Part shown: positions 43,106 through 50,445 of the stretch, in pieces
How the letters are laid out: every line of letters starts with the position of its first letter
How positions within the stretch are numbered: position 1 is the stretch's first letter
Assembly (NCBI GenBank): GCA_041394185.1
Contig: JAWKIQ010000001.1
Span: 930,001-994,000 of the forward strand
From: Acidimicrobiales bacterium
GTDB taxonomy: Bacteria > Actinomycetota > Acidimicrobiia > Acidimicrobiales > Poriferisodalaceae
Reading direction: 5' to 3'
DNA length: 64,000 nt
Notes under the pieces: generated by a model
Told to the model about the DNA's origin: nothing
The model's database searches: none
What the model saw: only the letters and a program-made list of their open reading frames with translations
Position numbers and translations under genes: made by a program

Positions 43106-43120
43106 GCCCCCGGAGGGGGC
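43106..43120 (+). promoter_or_regulatory. Hairpin enclosing the P450 ribosome binding site
   Basis: GCCCCC (43106-43111), GGA loop, GGGGGC (43115-43120). The GGAGG that would bind the ribosome lies within the loop and 3' arm, 3 nt before the ATG at 43124. Folding would hide it. Confidence 0.45.
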
Positions 43121-43123
43121 CAC

Positions 43124-44362
43124 ATGACCGACACCGCACCAGAGCCAACACGCGACTGGCAGACCGATTACGACCTGCTCGACCCGCGATATGCGGTCGA
43201 TCCGTACCCGATATGGGACGAGCTGCGCCAGCAGTGCCCGGTGGCCCACACCCAGCGCCACGGCGGCTCGTTCATGCCGACGCGATACGACGACCTCAGG
43301 GCCATAGCGCGCGACCACGATCGCTTCAGCTCGCGTGACGTGGCCGTCATAGCGGGGCCCGACGACCCACCACCCGACAACGGCATAGAGATGAGGGTGC
43401 CTCCGATCGATTCGGATCCCCCGGAGCACCTCCGCGCCCGGCGCATGATCCTTCCGTTCTTCTCGCCCCAGCTGGTCGAAGAGCGCGACGAGCCGTTCAC
43501 CCGCGCGCTGTGCAAGCGCCTGGTCGACGGGTTCGTCGAGCGATTCCAGGCCGGCGAAGACGTCGTCGACGGCGCCGCCGAATACGCCCAGCAAATTCCA
43601 CCACGCGTCATAGGTCACCTGTTGGGCATCCCAGAATCGATGACGGACGAGTTCGTCGGTTGGGTGCGCGGCATCCTCGAGCTGGGGTACTTCGACGACG
43701 ATCTACGCATCAAGTCTCGCGACTCGATACTGAACTACTTCATCGGGCTTGTGGCCGAGCGTTTGGAAAACCCTGGCGACGACCTCATCAGCCAGCTGCT
43801 GCACGGCGAGGTCGACGGGGTGGCGATCGAACCCATAGAGGTCGCCCAGACCTGCAACCTGCTGCTGATCGCCGGCATCGACACGACGTGGTCCTCGATC
43901 GGCTCGGCGATCTGGCATCTGGCCGGCCATCCAGAGGACCGTCAGCGATTGGTGGACGACCCCGGCCTCATCCCTTTGGCGGTGGAGGAGTTGCTGAGGG
44001 CCTACTCGCCGGTGACCATGGCCCGCATCGTGGCTGCAGACACCGAGTACGCCGGATGTCCGATGAGCGAGGGCGATCGCATCATCATGAACTTCCCTGC
44101 GGCCAACAGAGACCCAGAGGCCTTCCCCGACGCCGACAAGGTCATCATCGACCGGGCCGAGAACCGTCACATAGCGTTCGGTGTGGGCATCCACAGGTGT
44201 GGCGGCTCGAACCAGGCCCGCCTCGAAATGAGGGTTGCGATAGAAGAATTCCTTGCTCGCATCCCCGATTTCGAACTGGCAGACCCGGGCGCCGTGACCT
44301 GGGCTGCAGGTCAGGTGCGCGGACCGCGTATTCTTCCCATTCGTATCCGGCAGACCCGTTGA
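43124..44362 (+). CDS. Cytochrome P450
   Basis: 412 residues from the ATG at 43124, selected because GGAGGGGG lies just upstream; an ATG at 43100 is less likely. The I-helix motif is AGIDTTWSSIG near residue 250, ExxR is ELLR, and the heme loop is FGVGIHRCGG with the axial Cys near residue 359. It is a soluble bacterial class I P450 that would take electrons from the ferredoxin encoded 18 bp downstream. Its position next to WS/DGAT and a 2-oxoglutarate dioxygenase suggests oxidation of a lipid, terpenoid or alkyl sulfate, which is speculation. Confidence 0.93.
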   Translation: MTDTAPEPTRDWQTDYDLLDPRYAVDPYPIWDELRQQCPVAHTQRHGGSFMPTRYDDLRAIARDHDRFSSRDVAVIAGPDDPPPDNGIEMRVPPIDSDPPEHLRARRMILPFFSPQLVEERDEPFTRALCKRLVDGFVERFQAGEDVVDGAAEYAQQIPPRVIGHLLGIPESMTDEFVGWVRGILELGYFDDDLRIKSRDSILNYFIGLVAERLENPGDDLISQLLHGEVDGVAIEPIEVAQTCNLLLIAGIDTTWSSIGSAIWHLAGHPEDRQRLVDDPGLIPLAVEELLRAYSPVTMARIVAADTEYAGCPMSEGDRIIMNFPAANRDPEAFPDADKVIIDRAENRHIAFGVGIHRCGGSNQARLEMRVAIEEFLARIPDFELADPGAVTWAAGQVRGPRILPIRIRQTR

Positions 44363-44380
44363 GGCTTGGAGGCCCAGCTC

Positions 44381-44575
44381 ATGAAGATCGAAGTGAACCA
44401 GGACGCCTGCGAGGGTCACAACCGCTGCTACTCGCTGGCACCTGAACTGTTCGACGTCGACGACTACGGAACCGCTACGGCGCTCAACGACGGCATCGTC
44501 CCCGACGACCTGGTCGAGAAGGCGAACCTGGCCATCGCCAACTGCCCAGAGCACGCAATATCGATCGTCGAGTGA
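44381..44575 (+). CDS. 3Fe-4S ferredoxin of the P450-partner type
   Basis: 64 residues from an ATG with GGAGG 9 nt upstream. The cluster ligands are Cys10, Cys16 and Cys55, with His13 filling the fourth position of the CxxHxxC...CP pattern found in many actinobacterial P450 redox partners. Three Cys imply a [3Fe-4S] cluster. It follows the P450 gene immediately and is almost certainly its electron donor. No ferredoxin reductase gene is present in the window. Confidence 0.92.
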   Translation: MKIEVNQDACEGHNRCYSLAPELFDVDDYGTATALNDGIVPDDLVEKANLAIANCPEHAISIVE

Positions 44576-44597
44576 GAGCCGATAGGGGAGTGAAGCA

Positions 44598-45428
44598 ATG
44601 CTGAGCATCACCCCGCTCGCAGGTCCTTGCGGTGCCGAGGTCAGCGGTGTGGTCCTCGACGACACCCTGAGCGACACCGATTTCGAGGCCATCGAGGCCG
44701 CGTTCGTCGAACACCAGGTTCTGGTGTTTCGCGATCAGCAGTGGACGGTCGACCAGCAGATGGCTTTCGGCCGAAGGTTCGGCGAACTCGACGAGCATCC
44801 ATTCGTCGATGGCCAGCCCGAACACCCCGAGGTTCTCGACATCATCACCGAGCCGTCGGATCGCGTGAACTTCGGCGGCGGATGGCACACGGACGTGACC
44901 TTCCTCGAGCAGCCCGACATGGGTTCGATCCTGTACGGGGTCGAGATTCCTCCGGTTGGCGGCGACACGTTGTTCTCGAGCCAGATCGCGGCCTACGAGG
45001 CACTGAGCCCCACCATGCAGTCGATGATCGACGGTCTGGTGGCGGTTCACAGCGCTGCCAAGCAGTACGCGCCCGGTGGCCAGTCGACCTATTCGCAGGC
45101 CATGTCCACCAAGAACAGCGACATGGCGCATGCCTCGGTCGAGCATCCTGTCGTGCGAACCCATCCGGTTTCGGGGCGCAAGGGGTTGTACGTCAACCGG
45201 GCGTTCACCAGCCATATCAAGGGCCTCAACCGCCGTGAGTCCGATGCGCTGCTGGAGTTCTTGTGCGACCACGCGGTGCTCGAGCGCTTCACGTTCAGAC
45301 TCAAGTGGCAGCCGGGCACCATCGCAATGTGGGACAACCGCAGTGTGCAGCACTATGCGTTGCACGACTATGCGGGTGCGAGGCGCCACGTGCGACGCAT
45401 CACCGTCAAGGGTGACCGGCCGCGATAG
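44598..45428 (+). CDS. TauD/TfdA-family Fe(II)/2-oxoglutarate dioxygenase
   Basis: 276 residues. The HxD iron ligands are in GGWHTDVTF, and the distal His with the 2-oxoglutarate-binding Arg is in ARRHVRRITV near the C-terminus. IAMWDNRSVQHYA is typical of the family. Members hydroxylate taurine, alkyl sulfates, chlorophenoxyacetates and other small acids with O2 and 2-oxoglutarate. It is encoded 22 bp after the ferredoxin, so it probably acts in the same pathway as the P450. The sulfate-activation genes lie 7 kb away and are not evidence for a sulfonate substrate. Confidence 0.9.
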   Translation: MLSITPLAGPCGAEVSGVVLDDTLSDTDFEAIEAAFVEHQVLVFRDQQWTVDQQMAFGRRFGELDEHPFVDGQPEHPEVLDIITEPSDRVNFGGGWHTDVTFLEQPDMGSILYGVEIPPVGGDTLFSSQIAAYEALSPTMQSMIDGLVAVHSAAKQYAPGGQSTYSQAMSTKNSDMAHASVEHPVVRTHPVSGRKGLYVNRAFTSHIKGLNRRESDALLEFLCDHAVLERFTFRLKWQPGTIAMWDNRSVQHYALHDYAGARRHVRRITVKGDRPR

Positions 45429-45439
45429 GGCGCTGAGCC

Positions 45440-45445
45440 GATAAT
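45440..45445 (+). promoter_or_regulatory. -10-like GATAAT before the MhuD-like gene
   Basis: GATAAT is followed by 8 nt and the ATG at 45454, which predicts a leaderless transcript independent of the P450 operon. Confidence 0.4.
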
Positions 45446-45453
45446 TTGGCGGC

Positions 45454-45885
45454 ATGGCTGTCGTTCGAATCAACGCAATCGAAGTTCCTGAGGGTATGGG
45501 CGAGCGCATCGAGATGATGTTCTCGAAGCGTCTCGGAGCCGTCGACAAGGAGCCGGGCTTCCTGGGCTTTGAGTTGCTGCGCCCGACCGGTGAGAACGAG
45601 CGCAGATACTTCGTCGTCACTCACTGGGAGTCGGCTCAAGACTTCGAGAACTGGGTCAACAGCGAGAACTTTCAGCACGGCCACCGGGGTACCGGAGGCC
45701 CAGACCAGCAAGGCCACCGGGGTACCGGGGGCCCAGACCAGCAAGGCCACCGGGGTACCGGGGGCCCAGAACAGCAAGGCCACCGGGGTACCGGGGGCCC
45801 AGAGCAGCAGCACAGTGCGCCGGTTTCGACCGGTGCCGAGTTGTTGTCGTTCGACGTGGTGTTGTCTTCGACTCCCGGGCAGTGA
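45454..45885 (+). CDS. MhuD/HmoA-like heme-degrading ABM protein with expanded repeat loop
   Basis: 143 residues. The first 75 closely follow mycobacterial MhuD: VVRINAIEVPEG with Asn7, then EPGFLGFELLRPTG, YFVVTHWES and a heme-ligand-type His75. Directly after that His the protein carries four 11-residue repeats of GHRGTGGPDQQ type (residues 76-119). It then resumes the family's final strand (TGAELLSFDVVLSS). In relatives this loop is only about 10 residues. MhuD opens the heme ring to release iron in the cytoplasm. Whether the repeat-rich version is active is unknown. Confidence 0.85.
   Translation: MAVVRINAIEVPEGMGERIEMMFSKRLGAVDKEPGFLGFELLRPTGENERRYFVVTHWESAQDFENWVNSENFQHGHRGTGGPDQQGHRGTGGPDQQGHRGTGGPEQQGHRGTGGPEQQHSAPVSTGAELLSFDVVLSSTPGQ
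45679..45810 (+). repeat. Four tandem 33-bp repeats inside the MhuD-like gene
   Basis: Units start at 45679, 45712, 45745 and 45778. Each begins GGCCACCGGGGTACCG and differs from the next by one or a few bases. The 33-bp length keeps the reading frame and encodes 11 residues per unit. Near-identity of the units indicates recent duplication. Confidence 0.95.
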
Positions 45886-45905
45886 CGTAGTTCACCCGCC
45901 GGGTC

Positions 45906-45934
45906 TTGTTGTACGTACATTCGGACGTTATACT
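45906..45934 (+). promoter_or_regulatory. Promoter of the Cys-rich micro-protein gene
   Basis: TTGTTG (45906-45911), 17-nt spacer, TATACT (45929-45934). The -10 box ends 7 nt before the ATG at 45942, so transcription should begin at the start codon. It is the best-formed of the leaderless promoters here. Confidence 0.6.
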
Positions 45935-45941
45935 GGCTGGC

Positions 45942-46103
45942 ATGTGCCAGAGGACTCAATGCCGTAGCTGTGGTCGCCCGACCTTTTCTGGATGTGGGAT
46001 GCATGTCGAGCAGGTGCTCGGCGATGTGCCGGTCGACGAGCGCTGCTCGTGTGGCACCGGTGAGCGCTCGGGTGGCTTCCTGGGTCGGCTTCTAGGCCGC
46101 TGA
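45942..46103 (+). CDS. Cys-rich 53-residue protein, probable zinc-binding
   Basis: 53 residues starting MCQRTQCRSCGRPTFSGCGM. Cys at 2, 7, 10, 18, 35 and 37, with His21, can form a zinc-ribbon-like site. The rest ends with a Gly/Arg-rich tail. I have seen similar short proteins annotated only as hypothetical across actinobacteria; no function is known to me. A strong promoter without leader lies immediately upstream. Start at 45942 rather than 45906 because the latter would lie within the promoter. Confidence 0.7.
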   Translation: MCQRTQCRSCGRPTFSGCGMHVEQVLGDVPVDERCSCGTGERSGGFLGRLLGR

Positions 46104-46139
46104 TCTCGCTGGCGGCGCGTCCGCCGGGTCGCTGCGCGA

Positions 46140-46145
46140 TAGCTT
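46140..46145 (+). promoter_or_regulatory. -10-like TAGCTT before the aminotransferase gene
   Basis: TAGCTT is followed by 8 nt and the ATG at 46154, consistent with a leaderless transcript. Confidence 0.35.
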
Positions 46146-46153
46146 CGCGCAAC

Positions 46154-47335
46154 ATGTCGCTTCGGTTCGGACCGCCGCTAGTTCCAATTCCAGGCCCTTC
46201 GATCGTGCCCGAGCGTGTGCGCTTGGCGATGGACAGGGCCATGCCGAATATCTACGGCGGCGAGATCGTCGACGTCAGCGCGTTCGTTCTGGACCGCTTG
46301 CCCTCGGTTGCCAGAACGTCTGGCCCCGTGTTCGCAGTCATCGGCAACGGCCACGCTGCGTGGCAGATGGCGATATCAAACACCATGTCGCCCGGCGACA
46401 AGGTGTTGGTGCTGGAATGTGGTCGATTCGCCTCGTTGTGGGGCATCGCCGCCCAAGCCTCGGGCATCGACGTCGAGGTGATGAACTCGGCGCCTGGCCA
46501 TCCTGTCGATCCAGCGGCCTTCGAGCAGCGCTTGACAGCCGACGTCGACCAGCAGATCGACGCGGTTCTGATGGTGCAGGCCGACACATCGTCCTCGGCT
46601 TTGAACGACGTGGCGGCCATCCGTGCGGCCCTCGACAGGGTCGGGCACCGGGCGCTCTTGATGGTCGACTGCATCGCAACCCTGGGTTGTATGCGCTACG
46701 AGATGGACGCCTGGGGTGTCGACCTGACGGTCGGCGCCAGCCAGAAGGGTCTGATGGTGCCGCCCGGACTGGGTTTCGTGTGGGCCGGCCCCAAGGCCCT
46801 GCTCGCCTACGAGAAGGCCACACTGCGCAATGCCTACTTCGATTGGGCCAGCCGCTCGGGTGACGGCCCGGTGTACACCAAATACAGCGGCACCCCTCCC
46901 GTGACCCACCTGTACGGAATGGCCGAGTCGCTGAAGATGATCGAAGAGGAAGGTCTCGAGAACATCTGGGCCAGGCACAACGTGCTGGCCGGCGCTGTGC
47001 GTGCAGCTGTGGAGGCATGGGAAGCCCTGGGCGGACTGTCGCTCTACGTCGTCGATCCCGATGCCAGAGCCGACTCGGTGACCACGGTTCGCACGGGCGA
47101 TGTCGACGCTGGCCGACTGCGCGACATCTGCGAGCAAGGCGCCGGGCTGACCCTCGGCGTTGGAATGGCCGACCTGGCCGATCGGTCGTTTCGCATCGGG
47201 CACATGGGCCACACCAACCCACCCGTGGTGCTGGGCACGCTGGCAACGATCGAAGCAGCGCTCGTGTCGATGCGCGCCCCCATGGGCGCCTCTGGTGTGG
47301 CGGCGGCGGCATCCCACATCGCCGCGCACCTGTAG
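46154..47335 (+). CDS. Class V aminotransferase (alanine/serine-glyoxylate type)
   Basis: 393 residues of PLP fold type I. The N-terminal LVPIPGPSIVPERV matches the PGP-x-x-V start of alanine-glyoxylate and serine-glyoxylate aminotransferases. MVDCIATLGCMRYEMDAWG gives the PLP Asp region, and the Schiff-base lysine is in GASQKGLMVPPG. Such enzymes make glycine from glyoxylate with alanine or serine as donor. The active-site Ser/Trp arrangement is not enough to choose the donor. It stands alone, convergent with the SDR gene. Confidence 0.87.
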   Translation: MSLRFGPPLVPIPGPSIVPERVRLAMDRAMPNIYGGEIVDVSAFVLDRLPSVARTSGPVFAVIGNGHAAWQMAISNTMSPGDKVLVLECGRFASLWGIAAQASGIDVEVMNSAPGHPVDPAAFEQRLTADVDQQIDAVLMVQADTSSSALNDVAAIRAALDRVGHRALLMVDCIATLGCMRYEMDAWGVDLTVGASQKGLMVPPGLGFVWAGPKALLAYEKATLRNAYFDWASRSGDGPVYTKYSGTPPVTHLYGMAESLKMIEEEGLENIWARHNVLAGAVRAAVEAWEALGGLSLYVVDPDARADSVTTVRTGDVDAGRLRDICEQGAGLTLGVGMADLADRSFRIGHMGHTNPPVVLGTLATIEAALVSMRAPMGASGVAAAASHIAAHL

Positions 47336-47343
47336 GCGAGCGG

Positions 47344-48240
47344 TCAGTCGATGTGTGCGCTGGGAGGTGCAGGGATCAGCGTCTGCATCGCCCCGGCTTC
47401 GTGGAGGCGGTTGACGAAGGTTGCCTCGTAAGCCTCCTCTGGGTGGGCGCGAACCATCTCGTCGATGATGTGTGCGTCCTCGCCGACCAGGATCCGCCAG
47501 CGTCCGGCCTGAACCCCGTCGAGGATTATTCGTGCGGCCTCGGCGCTGGTGGTTGGGGCGTTCTCCTGGAAGGCGCCCGAGAGCGCGGCGACGTCTTCGC
47601 TCAGTGCGTGTCCCAAGATGCGGGTCGAGTTGTGTGTGATGCCGGTGCTGATGTGACCGGGCATGACCACAGACGCCTTGACATGAGGGGCATTCTTGGC
47701 GAAATCGGTCGTAAGCGCTTCGGTGAATCCCTTCACGGCGAACTTGGCAGCGCTATAGGCGGTGTGAGGGCGGGTCGGTCCCAGGGAAGCCCAGAAGCCG
47801 TTGACGCTGCTGGTGTTGATGAGGTGCCCCTCGGTCGACGCGATCAGCATTGGGACGAACGCTCGCGAGCAGTAGTACACGCCGTACCAGCAGACGCCGA
47901 ACGTGCGCTCCCAGTCGGCGCGCGGATGCTCGATGAAGCTGCCGCCCCCGCCGATGCCCGCGTTGTTGAACAACAGGTTGATGTGGTCGGTGGCGTGAGC
48001 CTCGGTCACGTGGTCGCGCCAGGCCAAGACCTCGGCCTCGTCGCTTACGTCGACGGTGGCGGTGCTGACGGTGATCTGGGCGTCGAGCGCTCGGCATTGC
48101 GCTGCGACCTCATCGACCGACCCCGCGTCGACATCGCCCAGAGCCAGGTTGCAGCCGTCTGCGGCCAGCAACAGAGCCAGGTCCTTTCCCATGCCGCTGC
48201 CGGCCCCAGTTATTACAGCGATCTTGCCCTTGAAGTCCAT
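47344..48240 (-). CDS. Short-chain dehydrogenase/reductase (SDR)
   Basis: 298 residues from the ATG at 48240; an ATG 12 bp upstream is possible. Cofactor motif TGAGSGMG, the NNAG motif (LLFNNAGIGG), catalytic Ser in NTSSVNG and YSAAKFAVKG complete a classical SDR active site. VDVSDEAEVLA precedes the adenine-binding region. NADP(H) or NAD(H) preference and the substrate cannot be told. Length is slightly above the 250-residue norm owing to a C-terminal extension, common in actinobacterial SDRs of lipid metabolism. Confidence 0.9.
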   Translation of the reverse strand: MDFKGKIAVITGAGSGMGKDLALLLAADGCNLALGDVDAGSVDEVAAQCRALDAQITVSTATVDVSDEAEVLAWRDHVTEAHATDHINLLFNNAGIGGGGSFIEHPRADWERTFGVCWYGVYYCSRAFVPMLIASTEGHLINTSSVNGFWASLGPTRPHTAYSAAKFAVKGFTEALTTDFAKNAPHVKASVVMPGHISTGITHNSTRILGHALSEDVAALSGAFQENAPTTSAEAARIILDGVQAGRWRILVGEDAHIIDEMVRAHPEEAYEATFVNRLHEAGAMQTLIPAPPSAHID

Positions 48241-48270
48241 CGCCCAAGTCAACCACGCGAGGCGCGTTGG

Positions 48271-48276
48271 TACCCT
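48271..48276 (+). promoter_or_regulatory. -10-like TACCCT before glpD
   Basis: TACCCT is followed by 7 nt and a GTG at 48284. This supports the GTG over the later ATG (48350) as the start, with a leaderless message. Confidence 0.4.
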
Positions 48277-48283
48277 GGTCGGG

Positions 48284-49987
48284 GTGACTTCGAACGATGT
48301 CCTCGGGTCGTCTGTCGGCCAAACGCCCCTCAGTGCAGCGCCTCAACCGATGTCGCTGCGGCGGCGAAACCTCGATCGCATCGATGGCGGCCATTTCGAT
48401 GTGCTCGTCGTGGGTGGGGGTATCAACGGGGCGGTCTCTGCTGCGGTCTTGGCCGGTCGCGGAGCGTCGGTGGCGGTGGTCGATCGCGGAGACTTCGGCG
48501 CGTTCACCAGCCAGGAGTCGTCGAACCTGGTGTGGGGCGGGTTCAAATATCTCGAGACATACGAGCTGGCACTGGTTCGCAAGCTGTGTATGTCTCGCAA
48601 TCGGTTGTTGTCTGCGTACCCCGACAACATCAAGTCGATCGGGTTCATGGCCTCGCTCGAGCGAGATGGCAAATATGCGCCCTGGTTCGCCTACATGGGA
48701 GCCCTTGGGTACTGGGCCATCGGCAACTTCCGCACGCCCAGACCCCGCGTGTACCGGCCCGAAAAGATCGAGCGGCTCGAGCCGCTGGTCGACACCACCG
48801 AGCTGGCCGGGGGCATCGAGTACTACGACGCATACTTGGCCGACAACGACTCGAGGTTCGTGTTCAGCTTCGTCCGTTCGGCCATGGACGTCGGCGCCGC
48901 CGCGGCCAACTATGTCGAGCTGGTCGATGCCCGCTTCGACGGCGCCAGATGGCAGGCGAAGTTCCACGACCTCGACGCCGTCGATGCCGACGGCCGTCCG
49001 GCAGTGCTGGGGTGCACTGCCAACATGATCGTCAATGCCGCCGGCCCATTCGTAGACGATCTCAACTCGCAGTGGGATGTCAAGACCAAGCATCGCATCG
49101 TCTACTCCAAGGGCATCCACCTGATCGTTCCCAGGCTGACCAACGACAATCGGGTGCTGGCCTTCTTCGACGACACCGACCGTTTGTTCTACGTGATTCC
49201 CATGGGTCGGCGCTCGGTGATCGGCACCACCGATACGCGGGTCGACACCCCCTTCACCGCTGTCGACGACGAAGACCGCCGGTTCCTGCTCGAACAGATC
49301 AACGCCCGCCTCGACCTCGAGAAGCCGCTCGATACCAGCGATGTCATCGCAGAACGTTGCGGGGTGCGTCCACTGGTGGTGAAGGCTGGCGGCGGTGACC
49401 GCAGGCAGGTCGACTGGACCAAGCTGTCACGCAAACACGAGGTCGAGGTCAACCGCAAACGCAAGGTCGTCACAGTGCTCGGTGGCAAGCTCACCGACTG
49501 CCTGAACGTGGGTGAGGAGGTCGCCAAGGCCGTCGAACGTCTCGGGCTGCCTCTCGAGAAAGATCGGCACAACTGGTACGGAGAACCTGCAGCTGCCACC
49601 CGCGAGGAGTTCTTCCGACGTGCACGCCTGATGCGGCTGGACGATCTGCGCGAGCGACCAGACGTCGAGCCGCTGTCCGAGCGGCTGTGGCGGCGCTACG
49701 GCCGCAGGGCGTTCCAGATGCTGGACCTGATCGAACAGGACCCGTCGATGGGCGTCGATGTCATGGACAACGCCGACTATCTGCGAGTCGAACTGCACAT
49801 GGCAGCGCGGACCGAGATGGTCACCAAACTCGAGGACTTCATGCGTCGCCGCTCGAAGATCGACCTCGTCGTGCGCGACTCTGAGATCAGGGCATCCGAG
49901 GGCCTGGTCGACGTGGCCCAGATCCTGTTCTCTGACCGCGCCCAGGAAAAACTCGACGAATACCTGGCGATACCGCCGGTCAGCTGA
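48284..49987 (+). CDS. glpD: FAD-dependent glycerol-3-phosphate dehydrogenase
   Basis: 567 residues from the GTG, or 545 from the ATG at 48350. FAD-binding motif GGGINGA appears in the VLVVGGGINGAVSA stretch. The GlpD-typical SSNLVWGGFKYLE and IVYSKGIHLIVPR follow, and FYVIPMGRRSVIGTTDT marks the substrate region. A C-terminal helical domain of about 120 residues completes the GlpD architecture. It oxidises glycerol 3-phosphate to dihydroxyacetone phosphate and passes electrons to quinone at the membrane. The gpsA end at 63577 is the anabolic counterpart. Confidence 0.93.
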   Translation: MTSNDVLGSSVGQTPLSAAPQPMSLRRRNLDRIDGGHFDVLVVGGGINGAVSAAVLAGRGASVAVVDRGDFGAFTSQESSNLVWGGFKYLETYELALVRKLCMSRNRLLSAYPDNIKSIGFMASLERDGKYAPWFAYMGALGYWAIGNFRTPRPRVYRPEKIERLEPLVDTTELAGGIEYYDAYLADNDSRFVFSFVRSAMDVGAAAANYVELVDARFDGARWQAKFHDLDAVDADGRPAVLGCTANMIVNAAGPFVDDLNSQWDVKTKHRIVYSKGIHLIVPRLTNDNRVLAFFDDTDRLFYVIPMGRRSVIGTTDTRVDTPFTAVDDEDRRFLLEQINARLDLEKPLDTSDVIAERCGVRPLVVKAGGGDRRQVDWTKLSRKHEVEVNRKRKVVTVLGGKLTDCLNVGEEVAKAVERLGLPLEKDRHNWYGEPAAATREEFFRRARLMRLDDLRERPDVEPLSERLWRRYGRRAFQMLDLIEQDPSMGVDVMDNADYLRVELHMAARTEMVTKLEDFMRRRSKIDLVVRDSEIRASEGLVDVAQILFSDRAQEKLDEYLAIPPVS

Positions 49988-50011
49988 CCGGCTGCCTCAG
50001 CCTCCGCCTCT

Positions 50012-50419
50012 TCAGCCGGCGGTGCCTCCCGCGTACACCCAACGACCTTCGTGGCGCTCGAAGCGCGCGACCTCGTGAACGGGATGGTCGTGGTCGGCGT
50101 GGATATATGCCGTTCGGAACTCGACCGTGCCGTAGTCGTCGTCGGGCCCACCTGCGGCCGTCGACAGGATCTCCAGCGGCGCCCAGCCCTCGGTGGGCAG
50201 CTGGCCAACCTTCTCGGGGCGCGAATCGGGGTGCCAGCAATACATCAGGTACCCACCGTTGCGCTTCACGAACGCGGAGTATCGCGAGCGCATCAGTTGC
50301 TCGGCGGTCTCGGCCTCGGCTTGGCGTCGCAGCAGGGGGCCACAGCAGTCGTTGAATTTGTCCCCACTGCCACACGGGCAGTCGAGGCTGGGCTTGCGTT
50401 TGGGTTGCTTGCGAGACAT
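50012..50419 (-). CDS. YchJ-like SEC-C metal-binding protein (UPF0225)
   Basis: 135 residues from the ATG at 50419. The N-terminal SEC-C zinc motif CPCGSGDKFNDCCGP is followed by the family's LMRSRYSAFVKRNGGYLMYC and a C-terminal VEFRTAYIHADHDHPVHE segment. The function of YchJ proteins is unknown. The start lies 26 bp after the pantothenate kinase stop on the same strand, so both are likely on one transcript. Confidence 0.9.
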   Translation of the reverse strand: MSRKQPKRKPSLDCPCGSGDKFNDCCGPLLRRQAEAETAEQLMRSRYSAFVKRNGGYLMYCWHPDSRPEKVGQLPTEGWAPLEILSTAAGGPDDDYGTVEFRTAYIHADHDHPVHEVARFERHEGRWVYAGGTAG

Positions 50420-50445
50420 CCAGTGACCTTTCGGAACCAAGCGCC

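Noticed and set aside
40625..45428. Natural-product biosynthetic gene cluster
   Set aside because: The P450, ferredoxin and dioxygenase lack any core synthase, NRPS/PKS, terpene cyclase or RiPP gene in the window.
45679..45810. Short CRISPR-like array
   Set aside because: The 33-bp units are directly adjacent, with no spacers, keep the reading frame and encode a regular peptide.
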